Source: Alphaproteobacteria bacterium (lineage in GTDB: Bacteria > Pseudomonadota > Alphaproteobacteria > UBA9219). Taken from it: a stretch of DNA of 35,712 nt. The stretch lies in assembly GCA_031291395.1 (NCBI GenBank), contig JARLJD010000059.1, positions 1 to 35,712 of the forward strand, written 5' to 3'. Below are positions 1-7,677 of this stretch, in pieces; position 1 is the first letter of the stretch, and the number at the start of each line of letters is the position of its first letter. Below the pieces are notes generated by a model, which worked only from the letters and a program-made list of their open reading frames with translations, did not search any database and was not told the DNA's origin. A program made the translations under genes and the position numbers.

Positions 1-183
1 CTCTTGCCGCGAACGGCTTTCTGCACCCCGCGTTTCCCACATCTTTCCACCCACAACCACGACAGCCCATTGATTTAAATGCAAAAAGAAAACAAAAAAA
101 GAAGAAAATCGCTCTTGCCAAATCAGCGACTAGAGACCAACCGCCCGATGAAATGACATGCCTAAGCAACAAGAGCGGTGAAC

Positions 184-307
184 TCCCCTTCCCCTCGAGG
201 GAAGGGGTAGGGGGATGGGGGGACACATGAGCCGTATTTATAAATCATACACAGCTTTTGCGGCACTTCCCCCACCCCCTACCCCCTCCCTCAAGGGGAG
301 GGGGAGT
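184..307. repeat. C/G-tract palindromic element, copy 1
   Basis: Two roughly 40-base arms, at 184-222 and 268-307, are near-perfect reverse complements rich in CCCCT and AGGGG tracts, separated by about 45 bases of AT-richer loop. Each arm contains its own small hairpin (CCCTTCCCCTCGAGGGAAGG on the left). The outer flanks AGCGGTGAA and the matching TTTAACCGC extend the pairing. The same design recurs at 4348, 19885, 30936 and 32777. Elsewhere in 1-498 I see no credible gene; a short REP-like GCTTTCGCGGGAATGACG lies near 390. Confidence 0.85.
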
Positions 308-498
308 CTTTAACCGCGAGTCAGTTTGTGCTTTGGTTGGTATAAGTCAACGGCGTTTTTGTTTCAACCGCCGCTGGACTCATACGCTCGCTTTCGCGGG
401 AATGACGATCCCTTTCAATAGGATAAACCCGCTATCGGGGTTAAATAGCCATTTAGGCATACGGGTTTTCGCCTGAATGGCAATTGTTGTCGCCGCGC

Positions 499-2415
499 CT
501 ACACCGCCCTAACCTTCACATAACTCCCGGGCGCATCCTCAATCCCCTCGGTGACTTGGCGCGGCGCGATGTCTCCTCCAGCATATTGCTCAAGCCATTT
601 GATCCATTCCGGCCACCACGAACCTTGATGTGGCGTAGCTTTCTCGAACCATTCGTCGGGGTTGGCGGGGCATTTGGCGTTGGTCCAATAATTATATTTG
701 TTCGCGTCGGGATGATTGACGACGCCCGCGATATGCCCTGAACCCGCCAAAACGAACGTCACCGGGCCTTTGTAAATCTGCGTCGCGGCATAGGTCGATT
801 TCCACGGCGCGATGTGGTCTTCGTGCGCGGCAAGCAGAAAACTCGGCGTCGTGATTTTCGACAAATCGATCGGCATGTTCTTCATCTTCAGCGCGTTCGG
901 CTGAATGAGCTTGTTGTACAAATACATGTTGCGCAGGTAATAGCTCTGCATCGCCGCGGGCAAGTTGGTGCCGTCGGCGTTCCAGTACAGAATGTCGAAC
1001 GCCGTCGGCTCGCGCCCCAAAAGATAGTTATTGATAACGAACGGCCAGACCAGATCGTTGTCGCGCAACAGGCTGAACGTCAGCATCATGCTGCCTGCGT
1101 CCATGAAGCCTTGCAGCTTCATACGTTTCTCGATCGCGCCGATCTGCTCTTCGTCGATGAACACACTCATATCGCCCACTTGGGCGAAATCGACCATGGT
1201 AACCAGATAGGTGGAGCTGGCGATTTTCGGCAGGCCGACCCGCGCTTCCGGCGCCGTCGCCAGATAGGCCTGTGTCGAGGCCAAAAGCGTCCCGCCGATG
1301 CAATAGCCAAGGACATTGGCCTCGTCTTCGCCCGTCAGGCGCTTAATCTCGGTAAGCGCGGAGAGCGCGCCTTTTTCCATGTAATCGTCGAACTGGACAG
1401 AGGCGTGGTCTTTGGTGGCATTGACCCACGAAATGCAGAAAACCGTATGCCCCTGCGAAACCAGATAGCGGATAAAGGAATTCTTTTCGCGCAGATCGAG
1501 GATGTAATATTTGTTGATCCACGGCGGGATGATGAGAAACGGCGTGCGTTTGACCGTGCTTGTCGACGGCGCATATTGGATCAGCTGCATCAGATCGTTT
1601 TGATACACGACTTTGCCGGGCGTGATCGCAATATTCCGGCCGGGCTGGAAGGCGCTGGAATCGCTCATGCTGATGCGCAACATCCCGTGGCCGCGTTCCA
1701 TATCCCGAAGCAGGTTTTCAAGCCCCTTGATCAGGTTCTCGCCCTTGCTGTCCCATGTCGCGCGTAGGACTTCGGGATTGGTCAGCCAAAAGTTGTTGGG
1801 CGAGACCGCGTCGAGAAGCAGGCGCATATAGAAGTCGATCTTTTTGGCCGCCTTGCCGTCGACATGCGCCGTTTCCTGATGGATCAGTTTGTTGGCTTCG
1901 TCGGTCGTGGAAAGATAGGCTTGCTTGAGGACATCGAACATCCAGTTTCTTTGCCAATCAGGGGCTTTGAAGCGTTTGTCGCCCGCGGGCGCTTCGGCGA
2001 CGGGCGCGAAAGGCAGCCCCATCAAACGCAAGCAAGACAGGCGCGAAAGATCGGCATAGTGCTGCCACAGAGCCATCTGCGAATGGGCATACCCCATCGG
2101 ATCGCTTAGAATGCGCGAGGAAAGCTGCAGAAGCGAATCCATGATCGGCTTCGACGAAAAAGACTGCATTTCATGCGGTTTGCCGTGCGTGCGGATCAGG
2201 TAATCGGCGATCAATTCCTGACTGCTTGCACAGACGCGCATCAGGATGCGCGACCATTCGATGGGATCGAGCGGAATGGGCGGCAACTCCGCCGTTTGAA
2301 TCCCCGTTTGCAGCGCAGATTTGACCTCAACGAGACTAGCCCTTCCCGCTTTGCCGCGCGACTTTCCGCGTTTTTCCGTGAACGGAGTCGGGGGCGTTTC
2401 GTTTGTATTGGTCAT
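499..2415 (-). CDS. phaC: Class I poly(3-hydroxyalkanoate) synthase
   Basis: Polymerises (R)-3-hydroxyacyl-CoA into polyhydroxyalkanoate on the surface of cytoplasmic carbon-storage granules. The 638-residue protein has an N-terminal PhaC domain (about residues 90-270) followed by an alpha/beta-hydrolase fold. The lipase-like box GYCIGG carries the nucleophile Cys372, and the triad is completed by Asp533 (HEDHIAPW) and His561 (GSGHIAG). The length fits class I enzymes that work alone without PhaE. The ATG at 2415 is preferred; the frame opens four codons earlier with TTG at 2427. No phaA, phaB, phasin or depolymerase gene is in the window. It lies downstream of the hydrogenase operon on the same strand with a 154-base gap, so it may have its own promoter. 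The N-terminal ~40 residues are polar and probably disordered. Confidence 0.96.
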   Translation of the reverse strand: MTNTNETPPTPFTEKRGKSRGKAGRASLVEVKSALQTGIQTAELPPIPLDPIEWSRILMRVCASSQELIADYLIRTHGKPHEMQSFSSKPIMDSLLQLSSRILSDPMGYAHSQMALWQHYADLSRLSCLRLMGLPFAPVAEAPAGDKRFKAPDWQRNWMFDVLKQAYLSTTDEANKLIHQETAHVDGKAAKKIDFYMRLLLDAVSPNNFWLTNPEVLRATWDSKGENLIKGLENLLRDMERGHGMLRISMSDSSAFQPGRNIAITPGKVVYQNDLMQLIQYAPSTSTVKRTPFLIIPPWINKYYILDLREKNSFIRYLVSQGHTVFCISWVNATKDHASVQFDDYMEKGALSALTEIKRLTGEDEANVLGYCIGGTLLASTQAYLATAPEARVGLPKIASSTYLVTMVDFAQVGDMSVFIDEEQIGAIEKRMKLQGFMDAGSMMLTFSLLRDNDLVWPFVINNYLLGREPTAFDILYWNADGTNLPAAMQSYYLRNMYLYNKLIQPNALKMKNMPIDLSKITTPSFLLAAHEDHIAPWKSTYAATQIYKGPVTFVLAGSGHIAGVVNHPDANKYNYWTNAKCPANPDEWFEKATPHQGSWWPEWIKWLEQYAGGDIAPRQVTEGIEDAPGSYVKVRAV

Positions 2416-2569
2416 GGCGGGTCCCAAAGATTAAAAAAACGGAAACCTCAAGCGCTTCCTCCGATCGGAAGCCTGAACAGCCCCCAAGGGAAAAACCTAT
2501 CGCGAGGCAACATATAGAAAGAATTGGTGAAGTATTTGTTAAGAAGGGCGCGGTTTGCTTAAAATCCCC

Positions 2570-3055
2570 CTACCCGCTACCATACCGCTTCAACAACATC
2601 CCCTTCAACTTCTCCAACGCCTCCTGCACGGGTGGCGACAGAGATCGGCCATAGTCGAAGGATTGGCCTTCGATGCCGTAAAATTCTATTTTGGGGGGAA
2701 GCTTGCCGAGGGCGCGGGCGAATTCTACGGCTTCGGCTATGCCGATCGCGTGGGTCGTCGGTTTGGAAAACGCAGCGGGAAGCGTTTCTGTCCTCAAGTC
2801 GAAATGATGAATGATCCCCGGCGCCGCGCCCGAAAACACCGCGTCCAGCAGCATGACCCTTTCGGGCCCCTGCCAATCATCGATCAACGAGGTCGGCTCG
2901 CCGCTGTGCTCGATCGCCGCAAGCCCTGCTGCCGCAAGCTCGTCTGCCAGAAGGCACCCCACGGCGTCGTCCCCGCGAAAACGGCTGCCGATGCCGATAA
3001 AGAACCAGCCGCTTACGACCTTTTGACGTGAAGATTTAAAAAATGGGTGGCGCAT
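2570..3055 (-). CDS. [NiFe]-hydrogenase maturation endopeptidase (HycI/HyaD family)
   Basis: Removes the C-terminal tail of the hydrogenase large subunit after Ni is inserted. The family signature GIGSRFRGDDAVG sits at the N-terminus, with the Glu/Asp Ni-sensing positions expected in this fold; mid-protein MLLDAVFSG and THAIGIAEAV match the second metal-ligand region. The start is uncertain: there is no start codon between the hydA stop and the GIGS motif, so translation must begin inside hydA. ATG at 3055 gives 161 residues and a 43-base overlap, which suggests translational coupling; other in-frame starts lie at 3064 and 3100. It is the last gene of the hydrogenase operon, directly after its likely substrate HydA. 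Confidence 0.9.
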   Translation of the reverse strand: MRHPFFKSSRQKVVSGWFFIGIGSRFRGDDAVGCLLADELAAAGLAAIEHSGEPTSLIDDWQGPERVMLLDAVFSGAAPGIIHHFDLRTETLPAAFSKPTTHAIGIAEAVEFARALGKLPPKIEFYGIEGQSFDYGRSLSPPVQEALEKLKGMLLKRYGSG

Positions 3056-4323
3056 GAGATGCATGGATCGTAATTGCGGATAGCCTGCTCGCACTTCCAT
3101 TGCAGCTGATCGTCCGGAAGATCGATATATTGCGGCACCAAAGCGCGCAGGTCGTCCTCGATCATAGCCTGATTCTGCGAGGTCGGGATAGTCAGTTGCG
3201 CCTTGATGATATTGCCTTCGTCATCAAGCACATAATGATGATAAAGCCCGCCGCGCGGCGCTTCGGTCCAAGCGTGGCCTTCGCCGGCTTGCGGATGCAC
3301 AGGCACGCTGGGACTGTCCGGCTCCTCATAATCGCGCGCGATTTGCAGGGCTTCCTTGCAGTATTCAAACGATTCCAGACAACGCACGAGGATGCTCTTG
3401 AACGGGTTTGACACGATGCGATCCAACCCCACCTCTCGCGCCAGATCCCTTGTGCCTTGCGAAAGCTGATCGAAATTATTCGCGAACCGCGCCAGCGGGC
3501 CATTGTAATAACATGCCCCCGTTTCCCTGAAGCGGCAATGCAGCGCGTTGGAGTGTTCGACGTGAATCTCCTCGAACGTCGCGTTGAATTGGGCGGGCGT
3601 TATATCAAGTCCTTTGTTCGAGACGATCTGCCCTTCGTTAAACGCGTATTCGTCGGGATGATGCAGGCTGACATAAGTATATTGGCGTTCAAATTCAGGG
3701 AATGGCAGCGTCGCCACCCATTTCGTCGCCGCGCGCGCCATGTCACAAGCGCGATCCAGCATCGGCACCATATCGCGCATCGCCTTTTTCGACGGCGCGC
3801 TGTAGAAGCCGCCGACCTTGACGTTGATGGGGTGAACGGCTCTACCGCCGATCATTTCCATAATTTCGTTGCCGATTTTTTTCAGCTGAAGCCCGTGTTC
3901 GACCTCTTGTGGGTGATCCTTGGCCATATGGATCGAGCTTTCATAGCCGAGAAAATCGGGGGCGTGCAGCAGATAGGCGTGCAGAATATGGCTTTGGATA
4001 TGCTCGCCGCAATAAAGAAAACGGCGCATCTTGCGAATCCACGGCGTAATTTTTACCTCCAGCGCGTTCTCCATCGCGTGGACGGAACTCATCTGATAAG
4101 CGATCGGGCAAATGCCGCAAATGCGTGAGGTGATGTCGGGGGCTTCGGAAAATTTCCGCCCGCGCAAAAACGCCTCGAAGAAACGCGGCGGCTCGTGGAT
4201 ACCGAAATTCAGGGACTTAAGCTGCCCCTTTTCGATATCGATATACATATTGCCTTCGCCTTCGACGCGGGCAAGATAATTAACCTTGATCGTGGTCGTC
4301 TTTTCGTTATGTGCGTTTTCCAT
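3013..4323 (-). CDS. hydA: Group 3b [NiFe]-hydrogenase large (alpha) subunit
   Basis: Carries the Ni-Fe(CN)2CO centre where H2 is oxidised or made. With the ATG at 4323 (GAGAG ribosome site upstream) it is 436 residues. The N-terminal Ni ligand motif RICGIC holds Cys69 and Cys72, and the C-terminal motif DPCISCATH holds Cys421 and Cys424. Nine residues follow His427 (FLNLHVKRS), the tail expected to be clipped by the protease encoded next. In the N-terminal motif the His usual in uptake hydrogenases is Tyr (CPIAYQ). The small-gamma-beta gene set places it in the NAD(P)-linked bidirectional group 3b (sulfhydrogenase type). It is separated from hydD by 227 bases packed with palindromes, unlike the tight spacing of the rest of the operon. 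A longer frame up to 4401 is repeat-derived and unlikely to be translated. Confidence 0.96.
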   Translation of the reverse strand: MENAHNEKTTTIKVNYLARVEGEGNMYIDIEKGQLKSLNFGIHEPPRFFEAFLRGRKFSEAPDITSRICGICPIAYQMSSVHAMENALEVKITPWIRKMRRFLYCGEHIQSHILHAYLLHAPDFLGYESSIHMAKDHPQEVEHGLQLKKIGNEIMEMIGGRAVHPINVKVGGFYSAPSKKAMRDMVPMLDRACDMARAATKWVATLPFPEFERQYTYVSLHHPDEYAFNEGQIVSNKGLDITPAQFNATFEEIHVEHSNALHCRFRETGACYYNGPLARFANNFDQLSQGTRDLAREVGLDRIVSNPFKSILVRCLESFEYCKEALQIARDYEEPDSPSVPVHPQAGEGHAWTEAPRGGLYHHYVLDDEGNIIKAQLTIPTSQNQAMIEDDLRALVPQYIDLPDDQLQWKCEQAIRNYDPCISCATHFLNLHVKRS

Positions 4324-4347
4324 AGTCACTCTCAAGCCGCTGGGATT

Positions 4348-4536
4348 TCCCCTCTCCCCCACCGAGTGAGAGGGCTTAAAAAACATAAACCCCCAAGCCA
4401 TCGGGAGTCCCCCTCTCCCCCACTGGGGGAGAGGGCTTAAAAACTTAGGCTTATTTTGTTCTTCACAAAATAAGTCTTAGTTTTTAAGGGTGAGGGGGTA
4501 CGCTGGGGATTAAGTCCCCGCATCTCCCCCCTCACC
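4348..4536. repeat. C/G-tract palindromic element, copy 2 (compound)
   Basis: Fills the hydD-hydA spacer. CCCCTCTCCCCC-type arms with small internal hairpins lie near 4348-4376 and 4409-4436, and reverse-complementary GGGTGAGGGGG (4488-4498) faces CTCCCCCCTCACCC (4523-4536). The 'CCTCTCCCCCAC...GGGAGAGGGCTTAA' unit is repeated twice in tandem on the left, so the element appears partly duplicated. It interrupts an operon whose other junctions are 6 bases or overlapping. Confidence 0.8.
4437..4487. repeat. AT-rich perfect-type hairpin inside the hydD-hydA spacer
   Basis: A 51-base inverted repeat: TTAAAAACTTAGGCTTATTT at the left pairs with its complement ending in TTAGTTTTTAA, leaving a roughly 5-base loop (TCTTC) and two mismatches in a 23-bp stem. 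It forms the centre of the C/G-tract element. As RNA in the hyd transcript it would be a stable hairpin upstream of hydA. No strand-specific U-tract argues for a simple terminator. Confidence 0.75.
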
Positions 4537-4550
4537 CGCGCAACCTTGCG

Positions 4551-5324
4551 TCACTTTTCATAACTGTTTCCCGCTTCCTTAAAGGCCGGCGCGTCCGCGT
4601 TGAAGGTGCGGAACATGCGAACCAAATCTTTCGGCTCCGCCATTTTTTTGTCGATCATCCAGTTGCCCAAAGACCGCCCATTCGGCATTTCCATCGGGCC
4701 AAAGCATCCGTAGCAACCGCGATTATGCGCGGGACAAAGGGCATTGCACCCCGCCTGCGTCACCGGCCCCATGCACGGCGTCCCCTTGACCATGACGCAC
4801 GAGGTGCCGCGCCGCTTGCATTCGATGCACACGCTATAGAGGGGAATATTGGGGCGGCGCTTTTGCAACAAAGCAATGACGACTTCCAGCAGTTGCTCTT
4901 TGTTGATGGGGCAACCGCGCAGTTCGTAATCCACTTTGACATGTTCGGAAATGGCCGTGGCCGTCGCCAAAGTCTTGATATATTCGGGATGCGCATAAAC
5001 GGCAGAGACGTAATCCTTGACGTCGGCGAAGTTTTTCAGCGCCTGAATGCCGCCCGCCGTGGCGCAAGCCCCGATGCTGATCAAAATCGCGGACTCTTTC
5101 CTGATTTCCTGAATCAGCTCCTTTTCGTGCGGCGTCGTGACCGAGCCTTCCACCAGCGACACGTCATAAGGCCCTGGCAAAACCTCGCGCGAGGCTTCGA
5201 CGAAATTGGCGACCGTTATGACGCCGGTTATGGCCAAAAGCTCGTCCTCGCAATCGAGCAAGGAAAGCTGGCACCCGTCGCAGGAGGAGAATTTCCAAAC
5301 CGCAAGTTTAGGTTTTTCACTCAT
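4551..5324 (-). CDS. hydD: Group 3b [NiFe]-hydrogenase small (delta) subunit
   Basis: Electron-transfer subunit that pairs with HydA and passes electrons through iron-sulfur clusters. The 257-residue protein opens with [16 protein letters not shown], the CxxC of the proximal cluster site, followed by GACATAGG and [10 protein letters not shown]. The C-terminal third is Cys-rich ([35 protein letters not shown]), enough for further [4Fe-4S] clusters. There is no Tat signal, so the enzyme is cytoplasmic as in group 3. The ATG is preceded by GGAGG within the end of hydG, 6 bases downstream of the hydG stop. Confidence 0.95.
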   Translation of the reverse strand: MSEKPKLAVWKFSSCDGCQLSLLDCEDELLAITGVITVANFVEASREVLPGPYDVSLVEGSVTTPHEKELIQEIRKESAILISIGACATAGGIQALKNFADVKDYVSAVYAHPEYIKTLATATAISEHVKVDYELRGCPINKEQLLEVVIALLQKRRPNIPLYSVCIECKRRGTSCVMVKGTPCMGPVTQAGCNALCPAHNRGCYGCFGPMEMPNGRSLGNWMIDKKMAEPKDLVRMFRTFNADAPAFKEAGNSYEK

Positions 5325-5330
5325 GTCAAA

Positions 5331-6230
5331 CTAGACCTCCCGCACTTTGTACAGATGCTCGACCTGATCGAACGAGAAGATCGGCCCGTCCTTACACATG
5401 AAATAAGGGCCGTACTGGCAACGCCCGCACAAACCCACAGCGCACTTCATGTTACGTTCCATCGAGACATAAACCTGATTGGCCTTCATGCCGCGTTCCA
5501 GCAAAGCGCCCGCCGAAAAACGCATCATAACCTCCGGCCCGCAAATCATCGCGATCGTGCGGCTGGGCGAGAAATTGGTTTCCTTGATCAGCTCGGTCAC
5601 CAATCCGACATGCCCGCCCCAATGTTCGTCGGCGGTGTCGACCGTTACGCTGACATTCATTTCCATGTGCTTGTTCCATTCGGCCAGTTGGTCTTGGAAC
5701 AAAATGGACTCGGCTTTGCGCGTTCCGTAAAGCAGCATGACGCGGCTGAACAAATCGCGTTTCGCCAAAATCGAATAAATGGCCGGACGCAGCGGCGCAA
5801 GCCCAAGCCCACCCGCCACCAGCAACACATCGCGCCCCGCCGCTTTCTCGACTGGCCAATGATTGCCGAAGGGGCCGCGCAATCCCACTTTGTCGCCTTC
5901 CTTCAGCCTTGTCAGCGCGTCGCTGACGGGGCCGACGCCCATGATCGTGAAGACCAGACGGTTGCTGTGGGCGGGATCGCCGCTGATCGAAATCGGCACT
6001 TCGCCCTGCCCGAACGCATAAATCATGTGGAACTGGCCGGGCGCGTACATGCAAAGCTTTTTAGCCTCGTCTGTTTCCGGCTCGACGATCAGCGTGTTGC
6101 ACCCCTCGATCTCTTGCTTGACTTCGACGACGCGGAACGGCTCCGGCGCCAACGGATCGGGAGCCTCAGCCGCATGGCAGGCGCATTGTGCCTCGTGCGC
6201 GGTTTTATGTGCGGATTTCGTCACGCTCAT
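5331..6230 (-). CDS. hydG: Group 3b hydrogenase gamma subunit, FAD/NAD(P)-binding reductase
   Basis: Diaphorase subunit that exchanges electrons between the hydrogenase and NAD(P)H. A ferredoxin-NADP reductase-like fold is visible: FAD-binding PGQFHMIYAFGQGEVPISIS, NAD-binding GGLGLAPLRPAIY, and MICGPEVMM near the C-terminus. A terminal Cys set (CAVGLCGRCQYGPYFMC) fits a [2Fe-2S] cluster of the dihydroorotate dehydrogenase electron-transfer type. Length 299 residues, usual for the family. The start overlaps the hydB stop as ATGA. The first ~30 residues (Ala/His/Cys rich) are not conserved-looking. Confidence 0.95.
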   Translation of the reverse strand: MSVTKSAHKTAHEAQCACHAAEAPDPLAPEPFRVVEVKQEIEGCNTLIVEPETDEAKKLCMYAPGQFHMIYAFGQGEVPISISGDPAHSNRLVFTIMGVGPVSDALTRLKEGDKVGLRGPFGNHWPVEKAAGRDVLLVAGGLGLAPLRPAIYSILAKRDLFSRVMLLYGTRKAESILFQDQLAEWNKHMEMNVSVTVDTADEHWGGHVGLVTELIKETNFSPSRTIAMICGPEVMMRFSAGALLERGMKANQVYVSMERNMKCAVGLCGRCQYGPYFMCKDGPIFSFDQVEHLYKVREV

Positions 6231-7396
6231 TGTTTTGTGCCTTTCACAACTTCGTCATCCCCGCGCAAGCGGGGATCCATCTTCTCTTCGCGAAACACCT
6301 TCGCTTCCTCGGTTATGTCGATGCCCACAGGGCACCATGTGATGCAGCGCCCGCAGCCGACGCAGCCTGAGGTTCCGAATTGATCGATCCACGAGGCCAG
6401 CTTGTGCGTCATCCACTGGCGATAGCGGGACGCCACCTGCTTGCGAATGCTGCCGCCGTGGATATATGAGAAATCGACCGTAAAGCACGAATCCCACAGC
6501 CGCCAACGGTCGGCGTGATTGCCGCTCAGATCCGTCGTGTCTTCGGTTTTCGAGCAGAAACAGGTCGGGCAAACCATCGTGCAGTTGGCGCAGGACAAAC
6601 AACGCTCCGCGATTTTGTCCCAATGCGCGTCGCTATAGCTGCTGAAAAGCAGTTCCTTCACGCCTTCGCGATCGAGGGAACGAACCTGTTGTTTCTGGGC
6701 ATTCTCCGTCCGCGTGGCGGCGGCTTGCAAATCGGCGTCGGTCGCCGGTCTGCTCTTGATCTTTTGCATCAAAGTTTCGCCGCGCGCGGAGCCGACCGTG
6801 GCCACAAAATAATGCGCGTTCGCTTCGATGATCTCAGTCAAGGACAAATCGAATCCGGACTCCGCCCGCGGCCCCGTTCCCATCGCCGCGCAGAAACAGG
6901 TCTTGGCGGATTGGGCGCAATTCACCGCGACGATAAACGCGCCTTCGCGCCGCTTGCCATAACGCGGATCGGCCGTTTCGGGATTCATAAACACGATATC
7001 CTGAATTTCGATCGCGCGCAGATCGCACGCATGAACGCCGACGAACGCATATTTAGGCGGTGTCTCGGCATTGGGTTCGATTTTGAATTCGGCGTTATCC
7101 CCCTGTGCCGACCACAGCCGTTCGCGCGAAGGGTAAAGAAACTTTTTCCACGCCTGCTGCCCCGAATTATGGCCGAACAGCGCCTTATCGTTGCGTTTGA
7201 CGGTGCGATACGTCCCGGCCTCCTGCTCGTCGCCCCAGCCTTCGGGCAAATCGGAAACGCCGCTTATCTCGTCATATATAATGGCTCCCTCGCGCAGGAC
7301 GGGGCCTACGACGTTGTAACCGTCCCCCGCCAACGCTTTAATGACAGAATCAAAGTCCGCGCGATCAATACATACGGCAGGCATGGCATCCTTCAT
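6227..7396 (-). CDS. hydB: Group 3b hydrogenase beta subunit, 4Fe-4S ferredoxin-type
   Basis: Electron-relay subunit linking the small subunit to the flavoprotein. The 389-residue protein ends with two cluster motifs, CLSCANCTMVCPTCFC and GCVGCGRCITWCPVGIDI, each able to bind a [4Fe-4S] cluster. The N-terminal part (residues 1-250) is the family's conserved region with CDLRAIEIQD. ATG at 7396 follows GAGGA. First gene of the operon hydB-hydG-hydD-hydA-protease, the same order as the archaeal sulfhydrogenase operon. The last ~20 residues (MDPRLRGDDEVVKGTKQ) are encoded by a REP-like repeat and look like a recently acquired tail. hyp maturation genes are not in the window. Confidence 0.95.
   Translation of the reverse strand: MKDAMPAVCIDRADFDSVIKALAGDGYNVVGPVLREGAIIYDEISGVSDLPEGWGDEQEAGTYRTVKRNDKALFGHNSGQQAWKKFLYPSRERLWSAQGDNAEFKIEPNAETPPKYAFVGVHACDLRAIEIQDIVFMNPETADPRYGKRREGAFIVAVNCAQSAKTCFCAAMGTGPRAESGFDLSLTEIIEANAHYFVATVGSARGETLMQKIKSRPATDADLQAAATRTENAQKQQVRSLDREGVKELLFSSYSDAHWDKIAERCLSCANCTMVCPTCFCSKTEDTTDLSGNHADRWRLWDSCFTVDFSYIHGGSIRKQVASRYRQWMTHKLASWIDQFGTSGCVGCGRCITWCPVGIDITEEAKVFREEKMDPRLRGDDEVVKGTKQ
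6253..6279. repeat. REP-like short palindrome within the 3' end of hydB
   Basis: ATCCCCGC-GCAA-GCGGGGAT forms a perfect hairpin flanked by CGTC and CA. On the minus strand it is read as MDPRLRGDD within HydB. The related CGTCATTCCCGC hairpin at 12020 suggests a short REP-like family scattered over the genome. Confidence 0.75.
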
Positions 7397-7467
7397 TGAG
7401 TCCTCGCAACTGACATTGCCTCAAAAACATCGCCTCTCGACGTCAAACCGACTAGAGCATTGGCGTG

Positions 7468-7483
7468 TTAATTATTGGTTAAC
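7468..7483. promoter_or_regulatory. Candidate CtrA-type box (TTAA-N7-TTAAC)
   Basis: TTAATTATTGGTTAAC matches the full consensus TTAA-N7-TTAAC known for the alphaproteobacterial cell-cycle regulator CtrA, and overlaps TTAACCAT and the palindrome TGGTTAACCA. It lies in the 281-base divergent gap between hydB (start 7396) and glmU (start 7678), 72 bases upstream of hydB. A ctrA gene is not in the window, so binding is inferred. Confidence 0.5.
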
Positions 7484-7578
7484 CATAACAACGATCTTCC
7501 ACACCGAATCCGAAAGCCGTTTCGACAAAAGCTGTTTGGTTGGAAGAGAGGAGAGAATCACAAAATCCAAGGCCACCA

Positions 7579-7586
7579 TTAACCAT
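7579..7586 (+). promoter_or_regulatory. TTAACCAT half-site upstream of glmU
   Basis: Second exact TTAACCAT in the hydB-glmU gap, 100 bases from the first and 92 bases upstream of the glmU ATG. The rest of 7397-7677 is AT-richer than the genes and shows no other convincing element. Confidence 0.35.
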
Positions 7587-7677
7587 AAAATGACCGTGCG
7601 CACAAGATAAAGACTTCGATGGTCAGGACGTTTCATAAAAGTTGGCTTGCGCGGCGCTTTATGGCAATAAAGAAAAC

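Noticed and set aside
814..1767. 317-codon plus-strand open frame
   Set aside because: Antisense shadow of phaC; His/Arg/Gln rich as expected from reversed GC-rich codons.
2882..3040. SRFRGDD in the hydrogenase protease as a REP-derived insert, like that in HydB
   Set aside because: GIGSRFRGDDAVG is the native conserved motif of the endopeptidase family and the DNA there is not palindromic.
4725..6383. 552-codon plus-strand open frame
   Set aside because: Antisense to hydD and hydG, whose family motifs are unmistakable; it is a shadow frame of GC-rich coding DNA.
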